Source of the DNA: Rhodopirellula sp.
GTDB lineage: Bacteria > Planctomycetota > Planctomycetia > Pirellulales > Thermoguttaceae
NCBI GenBank assembly: GCA_012728855.1
Contig: JAAYEH010000272.1
Span: 1 to 33,815 of the forward strand
DNA length: 33,815 bases
Reading direction: 5' to 3'
Both the position numbers and the translations under genes were made by a program. The notes below the pieces were generated by a model. It searched no databases, was not told where the DNA came from, and saw nothing but the letters and a program-made list of their open reading frames with translations. Position 1 is the first letter of the stretch. Each line of letters opens with the position of its first letter. This document shows, in pieces, positions 26,812-33,815 of the stretch.

Positions 26812-28095
26812 ATGAAAACGATCGAGATTCATCCCTGCGGTCCGATCCACGGTACGATTCGCCCTCCCGGGTCGAAGAGTATTACCAATCGTGCCCTGGT
26901 TTGCGCCGCTCTGGCTGAGGGGACGTCGACGCTGACCGGCGCGCTGGACAGCGACGACACGCGAGTGATGGTCCAAGGATTGCATCGACTTGGCCTGGAG
27001 GTGCTCGACGATCCCCGGCAGAGCGTAATCCAGGTCGCGGGCTGCGCCGGTCGTCCACCGGCCAAGGGCGCGGAGATCGATGCAGCCAATAGTGGCACGA
27101 CCATCCGATTCCTCACCGCCGTGGCCACGCTGGGACAGGGACGCTTCCGCCTCGACGGATCGCCGCGGATGCGCCAGCGGCCGATCGGGGATCTGCTGGC
27201 GGCGCTTGGTCAGTTGGGGGCGGACGCCGTCAGCGAAGCAGGCAACCGTTGTCCGCCTGTGGTGATCCAAGCCAACGGCCTGCCGGGGGGCAAAGCCGTT
27301 GTCGCGGGCGACATTTCCAGCCAGTTCCTTAGCGCGTTGTTGATGGCGGCTCCCTGCGCGGCTTCGCCGGTTGAACTGGCAGTGGTCGGAGAACTCGTAT
27401 CGCAGCCCTACGTCGAGATGACCCTGGCGGTAATGAACTCCTTCGGCGTTTCGGTGCGTCGAGAGGGGCTGTCGCGGTTTCTGGTATCCGGGCAGGAAAG
27501 CTACCAGTGCAGGCAGTATACGATCGAACCGGACGCTTCGGCGGCGAGTTATTTTTTCGCTGCCGCGGCGGTGACGGGAGGAACGGTCACCGTTGAGGGT
27601 CTTTCACGAAGCAGCCTTCAAGGGGACGTTGCCTTCTGCGACTGCCTTGCCAAAATGGGTTGCGACGTGAGCTATGGCGATGGTACAATTACAGTGATCG
27701 GTCATCGGCTGCACGGCATCGAGATCGACATGAACGCCGTGAGCGACACCGTCCAGACACTCGGCGCGGTAGCCCTGTTTGCCGAAGGCTCGACAACGAT
27801 CACCAACGTCGGCCATATCCGCCACAAGGAAACCGACCGACTGGCCGCCCTGGCGATCGAACTCCGCAAACTGGGCGCGAAGGTTGAAGAAAGAGCGGAT
27901 GGCCTGACCATCGTCCCGGATGCACTAAACGGCGCAGAAATCGACACCTATGACGACCACCGCATGGCAATGAGCATGGCGCTGGTGGGATTGGCCAGTA
28001 AGGGAGTCGTGATCCGCGATCCGGACTGCACGGCGAAGACCTACCCGCGATTCTTCCAAGACCTCGAGAGTCTTGTCCGCGGCCAAACTCAGTAA
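26812..28095 (+). CDS. aroA: 3-phosphoshikimate 1-carboxyvinyltransferase (EPSP synthase)
   Basis: 427 residues, the usual length. The enzyme joins shikimate 3-phosphate and phosphoenolpyruvate to make EPSP, step six of the shikimate pathway to aromatic amino acids, in the cytoplasm. Motifs: PPGSKSITNRALVCAALAEG with Lys22, DSDDTRVM, NSGTTIRFLTA (93-103), RMRQRPIGDLLAALGQLGA, GDISSQFLSALLMAAP, PDASAASYFFAAA, HIRHKETDRLAAL and TYDDHRMAMSMAL near the end. All parts of both inside-out barrel domains seem intact. The ATG at 26812 starts directly with the family N-terminus; no strong Shine-Dalgarno sequence precedes it. No other shikimate gene is adjacent. Confidence 0.98.
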   Translation: MKTIEIHPCGPIHGTIRPPGSKSITNRALVCAALAEGTSTLTGALDSDDTRVMVQGLHRLGLEVLDDPRQSVIQVAGCAGRPPAKGAEIDAANSGTTIRFLTAVATLGQGRFRLDGSPRMRQRPIGDLLAALGQLGADAVSEAGNRCPPVVIQANGLPGGKAVVAGDISSQFLSALLMAAPCAASPVELAVVGELVSQPYVEMTLAVMNSFGVSVRREGLSRFLVSGQESYQCRQYTIEPDASAASYFFAAAAVTGGTVTVEGLSRSSLQGDVAFCDCLAKMGCDVSYGDGTITVIGHRLHGIEIDMNAVSDTVQTLGAVALFAEGSTTITNVGHIRHKETDRLAALAIELRKLGAKVEERADGLTIVPDALNGAEIDTYDDHRMAMSMALVGLASKGVVIRDPDCTAKTYPRFFQDLESLVRGQTQ

Positions 28096-28284
28096 AGGCC
28101 TGTCAAGAAACAAGGATCACGAACCATTTGCCGACAACCGGCACTCCGGCTGGTTGGCACAAATAGTTCCTGGCATTCGTTTATCGACCGCCAGATACGA
28201 AAAGGGGCGATAAGCATGTGGCGAGTTGACGCCGATCAACTCATGGCGGCCCGCTTTGCCGAGGGATCACACAAAGTTGTTCGC
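28096..28284. other. Gap between convergent aroA and zinc-ribbon gene
   Basis: 189 bases without a gene. Two modest inverted repeats are present: CAACC/GGTTG around 28134-28154 with bulges, and GAGTTGA/TCAACTC at 28223-28242 with a 6-base loop. Either could help end transcription of aroA or the zinc-ribbon gene, but neither has a T-tract. Confidence 0.35.
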
Positions 28285-28527
28285 TCAAGGTAGAGCTGTC
28301 CGGGAACGCAAGACGTAATCCGCCGCACTTTCCAGCAACTCGTCAGCCCGTCGCAAAACGGCATCTTCCATCGCGCCGGTACCGTAGCGATTGCCCGCCG
28401 GATCACGGGCGATCAACCGACCACGGCAGTGCTGACAGACAACCGCCTTCCCCAGATACTCCACTCGGATATGCAGCCGCCGGCCACATGTCGGGCACTC
28501 TTGCACAAAGTAGGTTGAGTTCGACAT
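28285..28527 (-). CDS. Small zinc-ribbon protein
   Basis: 80 residues. The ATG at 28527 is set by AGGAGGT just upstream; a longer frame to 28560 lacks one. Two CxxC pairs, Cys11/Cys14 (ECPTCGR) and Cys31/Cys34 (VVCQHCRG), make a zinc-ribbon, and a helical C-terminus follows (MEDAVLRRADELLESAADYVL). Small proteins of this sort with the 'ECPTCGRRL.IRVEYLGK.V.C.HC' pattern are familiar from Planctomycetota, also as N-terminal parts of larger proteins. Role unknown; nucleic-acid or protein binding is possible. A good promoter candidate lies upstream at 28572-28600. Confidence 0.82.
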   Translation of the reverse strand: MSNSTYFVQECPTCGRRLHIRVEYLGKAVVCQHCRGRLIARDPAGNRYGTGAMEDAVLRRADELLESAADYVLRSRTALP

Positions 28528-28571
28528 GGCGCTACCTCCTGCTGCCGGCCGGCTCTCCATTGGACTCGCTC

Positions 28572-28600
28572 ATCTTACGAAAATCACCGTCGTTTGACAA
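28572..28600 (-). promoter_or_regulatory. Candidate sigma70-type promoter of zinc-ribbon gene
   Basis: On the minus strand TTGTCA (28600-28595) and TAAGAT (28577-28572) are spaced by 17 bases, the ideal distance. Transcription would start near 28565, giving a leader of about 38 bases that contains the AGGAGGT binding site of the gene starting at 28527. Confidence 0.5.
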
Positions 28601-28760
28601 CTAAATTCCTGGGGCAGCAAGGAAATTTCAACAATTTTATGACCTGAGCGGCGCGCGGATTTGACATCATGGCGGTATGTGATAACCGGTCAAATAGGTG
28701 ATTCTTGGGATTGGATGTTAACGGCGAGCTACCTTTTTGTAGAGCGGAGGGGGAAGTATA

Positions 28761-28845
28761 GTCGAGGCACTCGGTAACCCACCGTGCAAGTCCGTTTTGT
28801 GTAGCTCGGATCTTTGGGCCCCGCTAGGCCATGGAGTGTCTCGAC
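28761..28845 (+). repeat. Long-range inverted repeat in leader of the 28875 gene
   Basis: GTCGAGGCACTC (28761-28772) pairs with GAGTGTCTCGAC (28834-28845) with one G-T/G-U style mismatch. Between them a smaller stem (GCAC-TC-GGT with ACC-GTGC, about 28767-28787) and GGCC/GGCC pairings near 28818-28830 are possible. The structure ends 29 bases before the start codon, near the binding site GAGGGA. It may be a folded mRNA leader or a small RNA; I do not recognise a known riboswitch class. Confidence 0.4.
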
Positions 28846-28874
28846 TGCGTTGTATAGGAGCGAGGGAAGAAGCG

Positions 28875-29423
28875 ATGACGAGCGCGCTAGCTGTAATCAT
28901 GTTCATAAGCTTTTTGAGGACAAGCACTTCCGACACTAAGCCGCCATCGTTTGAACAGGTCGAACGGGCGATCCGCGATAGCCTCCAATCACGACCGGAT
29001 GTGGCACAGGGAGGGATCATTTCGCGTTCCGATGCGGAAGTTGCACTCCAGAAGGCGGAGAGCCTGGGTTGGAAAACACCGGATCGAGCCGAGATTCTTG
29101 ACGCGGTACTTCCGGACACCGATTATGTGGTCCAACAACTCCGCACCTCGGACGGAAAGAGATTTTCAGCAAAAATCGACGGTCTTACGGGTGCTTTCGA
29201 CCGCCTTGATCGCCTCGCGCGACTGCCGCACGGAAAGCAGACGGTCCGGGATCTCATCCAGGGCAAAGGTGGCGACCGTTTGATCGAGTACCTCACGAAC
29301 ACGCCGGGCGGGGCGGAAATGGGCCGAATGCTCTCGAAAACGCCATCCGGGTCTCAATTCAACAAGCCGACCGGGCGGATCTACACCATCGAAATGCTGC
29401 TGGCACGGATGAAACGTCGTTGA
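28875..29423 (+). CDS. Small secreted protein of unknown function
   Basis: 182 residues from the ATG at 28875, which follows GAGGGAAGA; an earlier start at 28797 would run through a likely leader structure. The first 20 residues (SALAVIMFISFLRTSTSD) look like a signal peptide or membrane anchor, though the hydrophobic core is short. The mature part is polar and mainly helical: SFEQVERAIRDSLQSRPDVA, SRSDAEVALQKAESLGWKTPD, then a Gly/Thr-rich end (GGAEMGRMLSKTPSGSQFNK). No family is recognised. It lies alone, with 288 bases before the next gene, and codes in a region of lower GC than its surroundings. Confidence 0.72.
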   Translation: MTSALAVIMFISFLRTSTSDTKPPSFEQVERAIRDSLQSRPDVAQGGIISRSDAEVALQKAESLGWKTPDRAEILDAVLPDTDYVVQQLRTSDGKRFSAKIDGLTGAFDRLDRLARLPHGKQTVRDLIQGKGGDRLIEYLTNTPGGAEMGRMLSKTPSGSQFNKPTGRIYTIEMLLARMKRR

Positions 29424-29711
29424 AGTGACTCTGCCGGAGAGCCGCGACGGAAACGTCATACTCACTGCAATTCTCTCCGCACGCTGGAGAACGCGGGCGT
29501 TTCCGGCAGCAAACCGCTTGTGAGACGCGAACCCGATTGCCGCCGGCCGCAGCAGACACTATCCTCATCATCTGACGACAGTCCTGCCGACACGAAGCGA
29601 CTGCTGAAGAAGGGGACCGGCTTCGCCGCATGTTGTACCTGTTCTTTGGCCAAAGCGCCATTCCTCGCGGGGTCTGTCCCATTATTCATCGCACGAAAAG
29701 GGAATCGCCCG
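29424..29711. other. Intergenic region with nested inverted repeats
   Basis: No gene is called. CGGAAACG (29448-29455) and CGTTTCCG (29498-29505) are perfect complements and enclose a smaller hairpin, TCTCC/GGAGA, near 29474-29490. This could form a branched structure after the gene ending at 29423. The frame of the downstream ATPase is open from 29520, but the added peptide is Arg/Ser/Cys-rich and unlike the rest, so it is not counted as coding. Confidence 0.4.
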
Positions 29712-32153
29712 ATGACATCGGAACCGCCATCATTGCCCGATTTCGAGAAGTTGGGCAGTTTTTATCTGGGACGCGAGTATGACATGCAAGCCGGTTCACT
29801 CAAACCGGACTTGCTTCTCTATGACGCGAAAGATTTGACTACCCATGCCGTCTGCGTCGGCATGACCGGCAGCGGGAAGACCGGTCTGTGCCTGACGTTG
29901 CTGGAAGAAGCGGCCATCGACGCGATTCCGGCCATCGCCATCGACCCGAAAGGCGACCTGAGCAACTTGCTGCTGACCTTTCCCGAACTCCGGCCCGAGG
30001 ACTTCCGCCCTTGGATCGACCCGAACGAGGCCGCGCGGCGAGGTCTGGCGCCGGATCGCTTCGCCCACGAGACGGCTAACCAATGGCGGGAAGGGCTGGC
30101 CGCCTGGGGGCAGGACGGTGCGAGGATTCGGCGATTGCGAGAGTCCGTTGATCTTTCCCTCTACACGCCCGGCAGCAGCGCCGGCCGACCGCTGGCGGTG
30201 CTGCGGTCGTTCGCTGCGCCGACGGCCGCGCTGCGTGGCGACGCCGACGCGATGCGGGATCGCGTCCTGACCGCGGCCTCCGCTCTGCTGTCGCTGGTAG
30301 GCATCGACGCCGACCCGGTCCGCAGTCGCGAGCACATCCTGCTGGCGAGTCTGTTGCAGAAATCATGGGGAGAAGGGCGGGATCTGGACATGGCCGAACT
30401 GCTGCGCCAAGTCCAACAACCACCCCTGGAAAAAGTCGGTTTTCTGGACCTGGAGACTTTCTACCCGAGCAAGGACCGGGCGGATCTGGCCTTGCGTCTG
30501 AATAGTCTCGCCGCCTCGCCGGCATTTGCCGCTTGGCTTGAAGGCGAACCCTTGGACATCGGCCGGCTTCTCTATACAGCGGAGGGGCGACCGCGGTTGT
30601 CGATCCTCTCGATTGCCCACCTCTCGGACCCCGAACGGATGTTCTTCGTTACCCTGCTGCTCAGCGAAGTGGTCGCCTGGATGCGGAATCAGCCGGGAAC
30701 CGCCAGTCTGCGGGCGATCCTCTACATGGATGAGGTCTTCGGTTATTTTCCGCCGACGGCCAATCCGCCTTCCAAAATGCCCATGCTCACGCTATTGAAG
30801 CAGGCACGGGCTTACGGCCTGGGCGTTGTTTTAGCAACGCAGAACCCGGTCGACCTGGACTACAAGGGACTTTCCAACACCGGGACGTGGTTTCTCGGCC
30901 GGTTACAGACCGAGCGAGACAAGGCGCGGGTGATGGACGGCCTCGAAGGCGCCGCGGCCGGCGCGGTGGCGAAATTCAATCGCGCCAAGATGGAATCGCT
31001 GCTGGCCGGACTGGGGAACCGGGTGTTTCTGATGAACAACGTCCACGAAGACGAGCCGGTTGTCTTTCAGACACGCTGGGCGCTCTCCTATCTCCGCGGG
31101 CCGTTGACCCGACCCCAGATCCAAGACCTGGCGGCGCCGCCACAACCGCAGTCGGAGCAGGCCGGAAAGAGCCCTGCCCCACCGACTGCGGACACCGTCG
31201 CCGTCGATACAATCGCTTCGCCGCCGCTTGCTTCGGCGGGCGAGCGACCGCTCGTGCCGGTCGAAGCCGGTGAGTGCTTTCTGCCGCCGTCTCGGGCCGT
31301 GGCAGGTACACCGATCGTATACCAACCGACCCTACTGGGAGTATGCCGCGTTCATTTCGTCGATCGAAAGCACGGCGTGGATGTCTGGCGAACCGTCGTG
31401 CTTCAAGCAACTGGGGAGTCATTGACGGCCGAAGCCGTCTGGGAGAATGCGGAACGGCTGGACGATGTTCCGCCGGTGGAGGACGAACCCGCAGCGGCGG
31501 CTTCGTTTGTTCCGTTGCCGGCTGACATGGCGCGGCCGAAGAGCTATGGTGGCTGGGAGAAATCGCTTCGCAACCACCTCTTTCGATCCGAAAAACTGAC
31601 GTTGTGGAACTCACCCGCCGCCAAACTCACCTCGACGCCTGGCGAAAGCGAGGCCGAGTTCCGCATCCGCCTCCGCCAAGCGGGGAGAGAACAGCGCGAC
31701 AGGGAGGTCGAAAAGCTGCGCGATCGCTACGCCTCAAAATCCGCAACACTGCGCGAGCGGTTGCGGCGGGCCGAGGAGAAGGTCGATCGCGAAAAGTCGC
31801 AGTTCGTCCAGCGCTCGCTGGATACGGCGATCTCCTTGGGAACTTCGGTTCTGGGCGCCTTCGTCGGCCGCAAACTGTTCAGTCGTACCAACCTCTCTCG
31901 GGCAGCGTCTACCGCAAAGGGCGTAGGAAGATCGGCGCGCGAGCGGGAAGATATCAGCCTCGCGCAGGACACGCTTGAGGCGATACGGAAGGAACTGGAC
32001 GAGTTGGAAGCAGGTTTTCGGGCCGAAGTCGACGAGATCGACCGGCAAACCCGGCAGAATGACGAGGAACTTCGGCAAGTCTTGATTGGGTGCCGGAAGT
32101 CGGACCTGGAAGCGATCCGCATGGCGTTGGCCTGGCAACCTCATGGGGATTGA
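29712..32153 (+). CDS. HerA/VirB4-type P-loop ATPase with coiled-coil tail
   Basis: 813 residues. The ATG at 29712 is chosen because the protein-like sequence starts there (PSLPDFEKLGSFYLGREYD) and AAGGGA lies upstream. Walker A GMTGSGKT (50-57) is followed by AIDPKGDLSNLLL, as in DUF87/HerA-type ATPases. Walker B is ILYMDE (336-341), then LKQARAYGLGVVLATQNPVDLDYKGLSNTGTWFLG as sensor region. The C-terminal third holds a Pro-rich linker (about 480-520) and a long coiled coil from about 655, split by a Gly/Ala hydrophobic stretch (AISLGTSVLGAFVGRKLF). HerA-like enzymes pump or move DNA or peptides through hexameric rings; which applies here is not known. No NurA nuclease or conjugation gene is adjacent. 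Confidence 0.88.
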   Translation: MTSEPPSLPDFEKLGSFYLGREYDMQAGSLKPDLLLYDAKDLTTHAVCVGMTGSGKTGLCLTLLEEAAIDAIPAIAIDPKGDLSNLLLTFPELRPEDFRPWIDPNEAARRGLAPDRFAHETANQWREGLAAWGQDGARIRRLRESVDLSLYTPGSSAGRPLAVLRSFAAPTAALRGDADAMRDRVLTAASALLSLVGIDADPVRSREHILLASLLQKSWGEGRDLDMAELLRQVQQPPLEKVGFLDLETFYPSKDRADLALRLNSLAASPAFAAWLEGEPLDIGRLLYTAEGRPRLSILSIAHLSDPERMFFVTLLLSEVVAWMRNQPGTASLRAILYMDEVFGYFPPTANPPSKMPMLTLLKQARAYGLGVVLATQNPVDLDYKGLSNTGTWFLGRLQTERDKARVMDGLEGAAAGAVAKFNRAKMESLLAGLGNRVFLMNNVHEDEPVVFQTRWALSYLRGPLTRPQIQDLAAPPQPQSEQAGKSPAPPTADTVAVDTIASPPLASAGERPLVPVEAGECFLPPSRAVAGTPIVYQPTLLGVCRVHFVDRKHGVDVWRTVVLQATGESLTAEAVWENAERLDDVPPVEDEPAAAASFVPLPADMARPKSYGGWEKSLRNHLFRSEKLTLWNSPAAKLTSTPGESEAEFRIRLRQAGREQRDREVEKLRDRYASKSATLRERLRRAEEKVDREKSQFVQRSLDTAISLGTSVLGAFVGRKLFSRTNLSRAASTAKGVGRSAREREDISLAQDTLEAIRKELDELEAGFRAEVDEIDRQTRQNDEELRQVLIGCRKSDLEAIRMALAWQPHGD

Positions 32154-32391
32154 CGCGGTCGCACGGTGGTCGCGCTCGGCTAACCCTCCAGTCGAAGGGG
32201 TGCGACAAACTGCCCGTGGCCGAGGGCTCTGAATCCCAAGTTGCTGCTGAATAAGAGGATAAGATTCTTCGGCCTGAACCGGGCCGGTTCCCATCCTTGA
32301 CGCCGCAGGCTAAAATGCAAACGATGGCCCGGTGGATTTGCCGTTGTCAGTAGCCGGGCTTGCGAAGCCTACCGGTTCGAGGGAGCAGGTT
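32154..32391. other. Intergenic region before CheB-CheR gene
   Basis: 238 bases. TTGACG (32297) and TAAAAT (32311) look like promoter boxes but are only 8 bases apart, so they do not form one promoter. The hairpin at 32350-32375 is the only clear structure. Confidence 0.35.
32350..32375. repeat. Hairpin repeat just before CheB-CheR gene
   Basis: CCGGGCTT (32354-32361) pairs with AAGC (32365-32368) and CCGG (32372-32375) with a 3-base bulge, forming an 8-base-pair stem with a GCG loop; GTAG and CTAC flank it. It ends about 16 bases before the start codon, next to the binding site. It resembles a short dispersed palindrome rather than an operator. Confidence 0.45.
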
Positions 32392-33815
32392 GTGAGCCAA
32401 GGGAATTGCCAGAACCCGCAAGATGGTATCCCTGCCGAGAGGGCGCCGACCGCGGCGATCGCCGAAGAGGGGGTCGCGTCCGAGGGGGGACGGAACTTTC
32501 AAATTGTCGGAATTGGCGCGTCGGCGGGGGGCCTGGAGGCGCTGGAAGCGTTCTTTCACCATATGCCGTCGGAATGCGGCATGGCGTTTGTCGTCATCCA
32601 GCACTTGTCGCCCGACTTCAAGAGCTTGATGGACGAACTTCTCTCCCGCCACACGCAGTTGGCAATCCACCGTGTCGAAGACGGCATGGTGGTGGAACCC
32701 AACGCGATCTATTTGATTCCGCCGAAAAAGGAGATGATCATCTCCGGGCGGCGGTTGCTCTTGACCGACAAGGATCCGACCAAAAGCCTCAGTTTGCCGA
32801 TCGACACGTTCTTTCGTTCGTTGGCACAGGAGGTCGGCGAGTTGTCGGTCGCCGTCGTGCTTTCGGGGACGGGGAGCGACGGATCGCGCGGCATCCGCGC
32901 GATCCATGAGGCCGGCGGTCTGGTGATCGTGCAGAACGAGGAGACGGCCAAGTTCGACGGCATGCCTCGCAGCGCCGTCGACACCGGAGTGGCCGACTTC
33001 GTTGTGCCGCCGCGGGAAATGCCGCAGCTTCTCATGCGTTACGCGCAGCACCCGCTTTCCACGCGCGCCGACGGCATGGGCGCGGCGCCGGTAAGCGAAG
33101 ACGGCATGAATGCCATCTTCCGGATCCTGCGGGACGAATACGGCATCGACTTCTCCCATTACAAGCCGAATACCGTTTCGCGCCGCGTGGAGCGGCGGCT
33201 CCAACTCAACCAGTCGCTCGATCTGGATGATTACGTCGACCGCATACGCAACGATCCGAGCGAGTTGAATTCGCTCTATCGAGATCTGCTCATTGGGGTG
33301 ACCAAGTTCTTCCGCGACCAGGAGGCGTTTGAGCGGATCGAGAAAGACGTGATTCCTCCGCTGCTGAGGAAGCTTCAACCGCAGGAGGAACTTCGCGTTT
33401 GGGTGGCCGGCTGCGCGACCGGCGAGGAGGCATACTCGCTGGCAATCCTCATTCACGAGCAACTGGCCCTGATGGATCGACCGGTCAACGTGAAGATTTT
33501 CGCGACCGACGTCCACCGAGCCTCTTTGGAGTTCGCCAGCGCGGGAGTATACAGCGAAGGCAGCTTGTCGGAGGTAGCGCCGGCGAGGCTCGGACGCTAT
33601 TTCACCCGCCACAACGGCGGCTTTTTTCAGGTCTCGCAAGATCTGCGAAAGATGATCGTCTTCGCGCCGCACAACGTGATCAAGGATGCCCCTTTCACCA
33701 AGCTGGATTTGATCAGTTGCCGCAACCTGTTGATCTACTTGCAGCCGGCGGCCCAGAGAAAGGCAATTTCGCTGTTCCATTTCGGTCTGAAGGCCGGGAG
33801 CGTGCTGGTGCTGGG
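32392..33815 (+). CDS. CheB-CheR hybrid chemotaxis-type protein, partial
   Basis: First 474 codons of a gene that leaves the window. The GTG at 32392 is used: GGGAG lies 8-11 bases upstream and no ATG occurs before the first domain. After a variable leader of about 36 residues, a CheB methylesterase domain carries the catalytic triad Ser44 (GIGASAGGLEAL), His71 (IQHLSPD) and Asp163 (LSGTGSDGSRG). A CheR N-terminal helical domain starts near 238 (IFRILRDEYGIDFSHYKPNT), then the SAM-binding CheR domain (VWVAGCATGEEAYSLAIL near 336-352, KIFATDVH, and DLISCRNLLIYLQP). Hybrids of this kind usually continue into coiled-coil, PAS and histidine-kinase domains. They act in signalling through methylation state; no receptor or other che gene is within the window. 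Confidence 0.95.
   Translation, partial: MSQGNCQNPQDGIPAERAPTAAIAEEGVASEGGRNFQIVGIGASAGGLEALEAFFHHMPSECGMAFVVIQHLSPDFKSLMDELLSRHTQLAIHRVEDGMVVEPNAIYLIPPKKEMIISGRRLLLTDKDPTKSLSLPIDTFFRSLAQEVGELSVAVVLSGTGSDGSRGIRAIHEAGGLVIVQNEETAKFDGMPRSAVDTGVADFVVPPREMPQLLMRYAQHPLSTRADGMGAAPVSEDGMNAIFRILRDEYGIDFSHYKPNTVSRRVERRLQLNQSLDLDDYVDRIRNDPSELNSLYRDLLIGVTKFFRDQEAFERIEKDVIPPLLRKLQPQEELRVWVAGCATGEEAYSLAILIHEQLALMDRPVNVKIFATDVHRASLEFASAGVYSEGSLSEVAPARLGRYFTRHNGGFFQVSQDLRKMIVFAPHNVIKDAPFTKLDLISCRNLLIYLQPAAQRKAISLFHFGLKAGSVLVL

Noticed and set aside
29520..29711. N-terminal extension of the HerA/VirB4-like ATPase
   Set aside because: The extra 64 residues are low-complexity Arg/Ser/Cys sequence without family character, while the ATG at 29712 begins at the protein-like part with a binding site upstream.
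32297..32316. TTGACG and TAAAAT as a promoter
   Set aside because: The two boxes are only 8 bases apart; a sigma70-type promoter needs about 16-18.
32347..33780. 477-codon open frame on the minus strand
   Set aside because: Antisense to the CheB-CheR hybrid, whose catalytic residues are all present on the plus strand.

Overview
The window looks like chromosomal DNA from a GC-rich member of the Planctomycetota, probably of the Pirellulales type. This rests on gene content and style rather than any marker gene: very long secreted PQQ-propeller/TPR proteins, a DUF1080 (3-keto-disaccharide hydrolase) protein, a MoxR-DUF58-BatA-like cluster followed by large unknown coiled-coil proteins, and a hybrid CheB-CheR protein. 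No rRNA, tRNA, CRISPR array, transposase or phage gene was found.

Region 1 (1-18130). After about 460 bases without a convincing gene comes a run of nine co-directional genes, 466-18130, with junctions from a 32-base overlap to a 34-base gap: a secreted double beta-propeller/TPR protein, a secreted prenyltransferase-fold repeat protein, a MoxR AAA+ ATPase, a DUF58 protein, a BatA-type von Willebrand A (VWA) membrane protein, a second VWA membrane protein, a DUF4175-like membrane/coiled-coil protein, a secreted charged coiled-coil protein, and a secreted helical protein. MoxR, DUF58 and VWA proteins recall the Bat (aerotolerance) loci of other phyla, so the likely product is an envelope-associated chaperone or assembly complex whose client is unknown. 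The last gene carries two palindromic elements inside its N-terminal coding region.

Region 2 (18131-22987). A truncated gene remnant and a HemG-like flavodoxin lie on the minus strand. Divergent from them is a translationally coupled five-gene set: a VanZ-like membrane protein, then ATPase, permease, ATPase, permease of ABC-2 type.

Region 3 (23003-28527). Short metabolic units: a secreted DUF1080 protein and a divergent RluA-family pseudouridine synthase; a minus-strand pair of PfkB-type sugar kinase and iron-type alcohol dehydrogenase joined by a 4-base overlap; the divergent aroA (EPSP synthase); and a small zinc-ribbon protein.

Region 4 (28561-33815). A lower-GC intergenic stretch with a possible structured leader precedes a small secreted unknown protein, then a HerA/VirB4-type ATPase with a long coiled-coil tail, then the 5' part of a CheB-CheR hybrid that runs off the window. 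Several palindromes (16859, 16999, 18939, 32350) may belong to dispersed repeat families, but this cannot be shown from one window.
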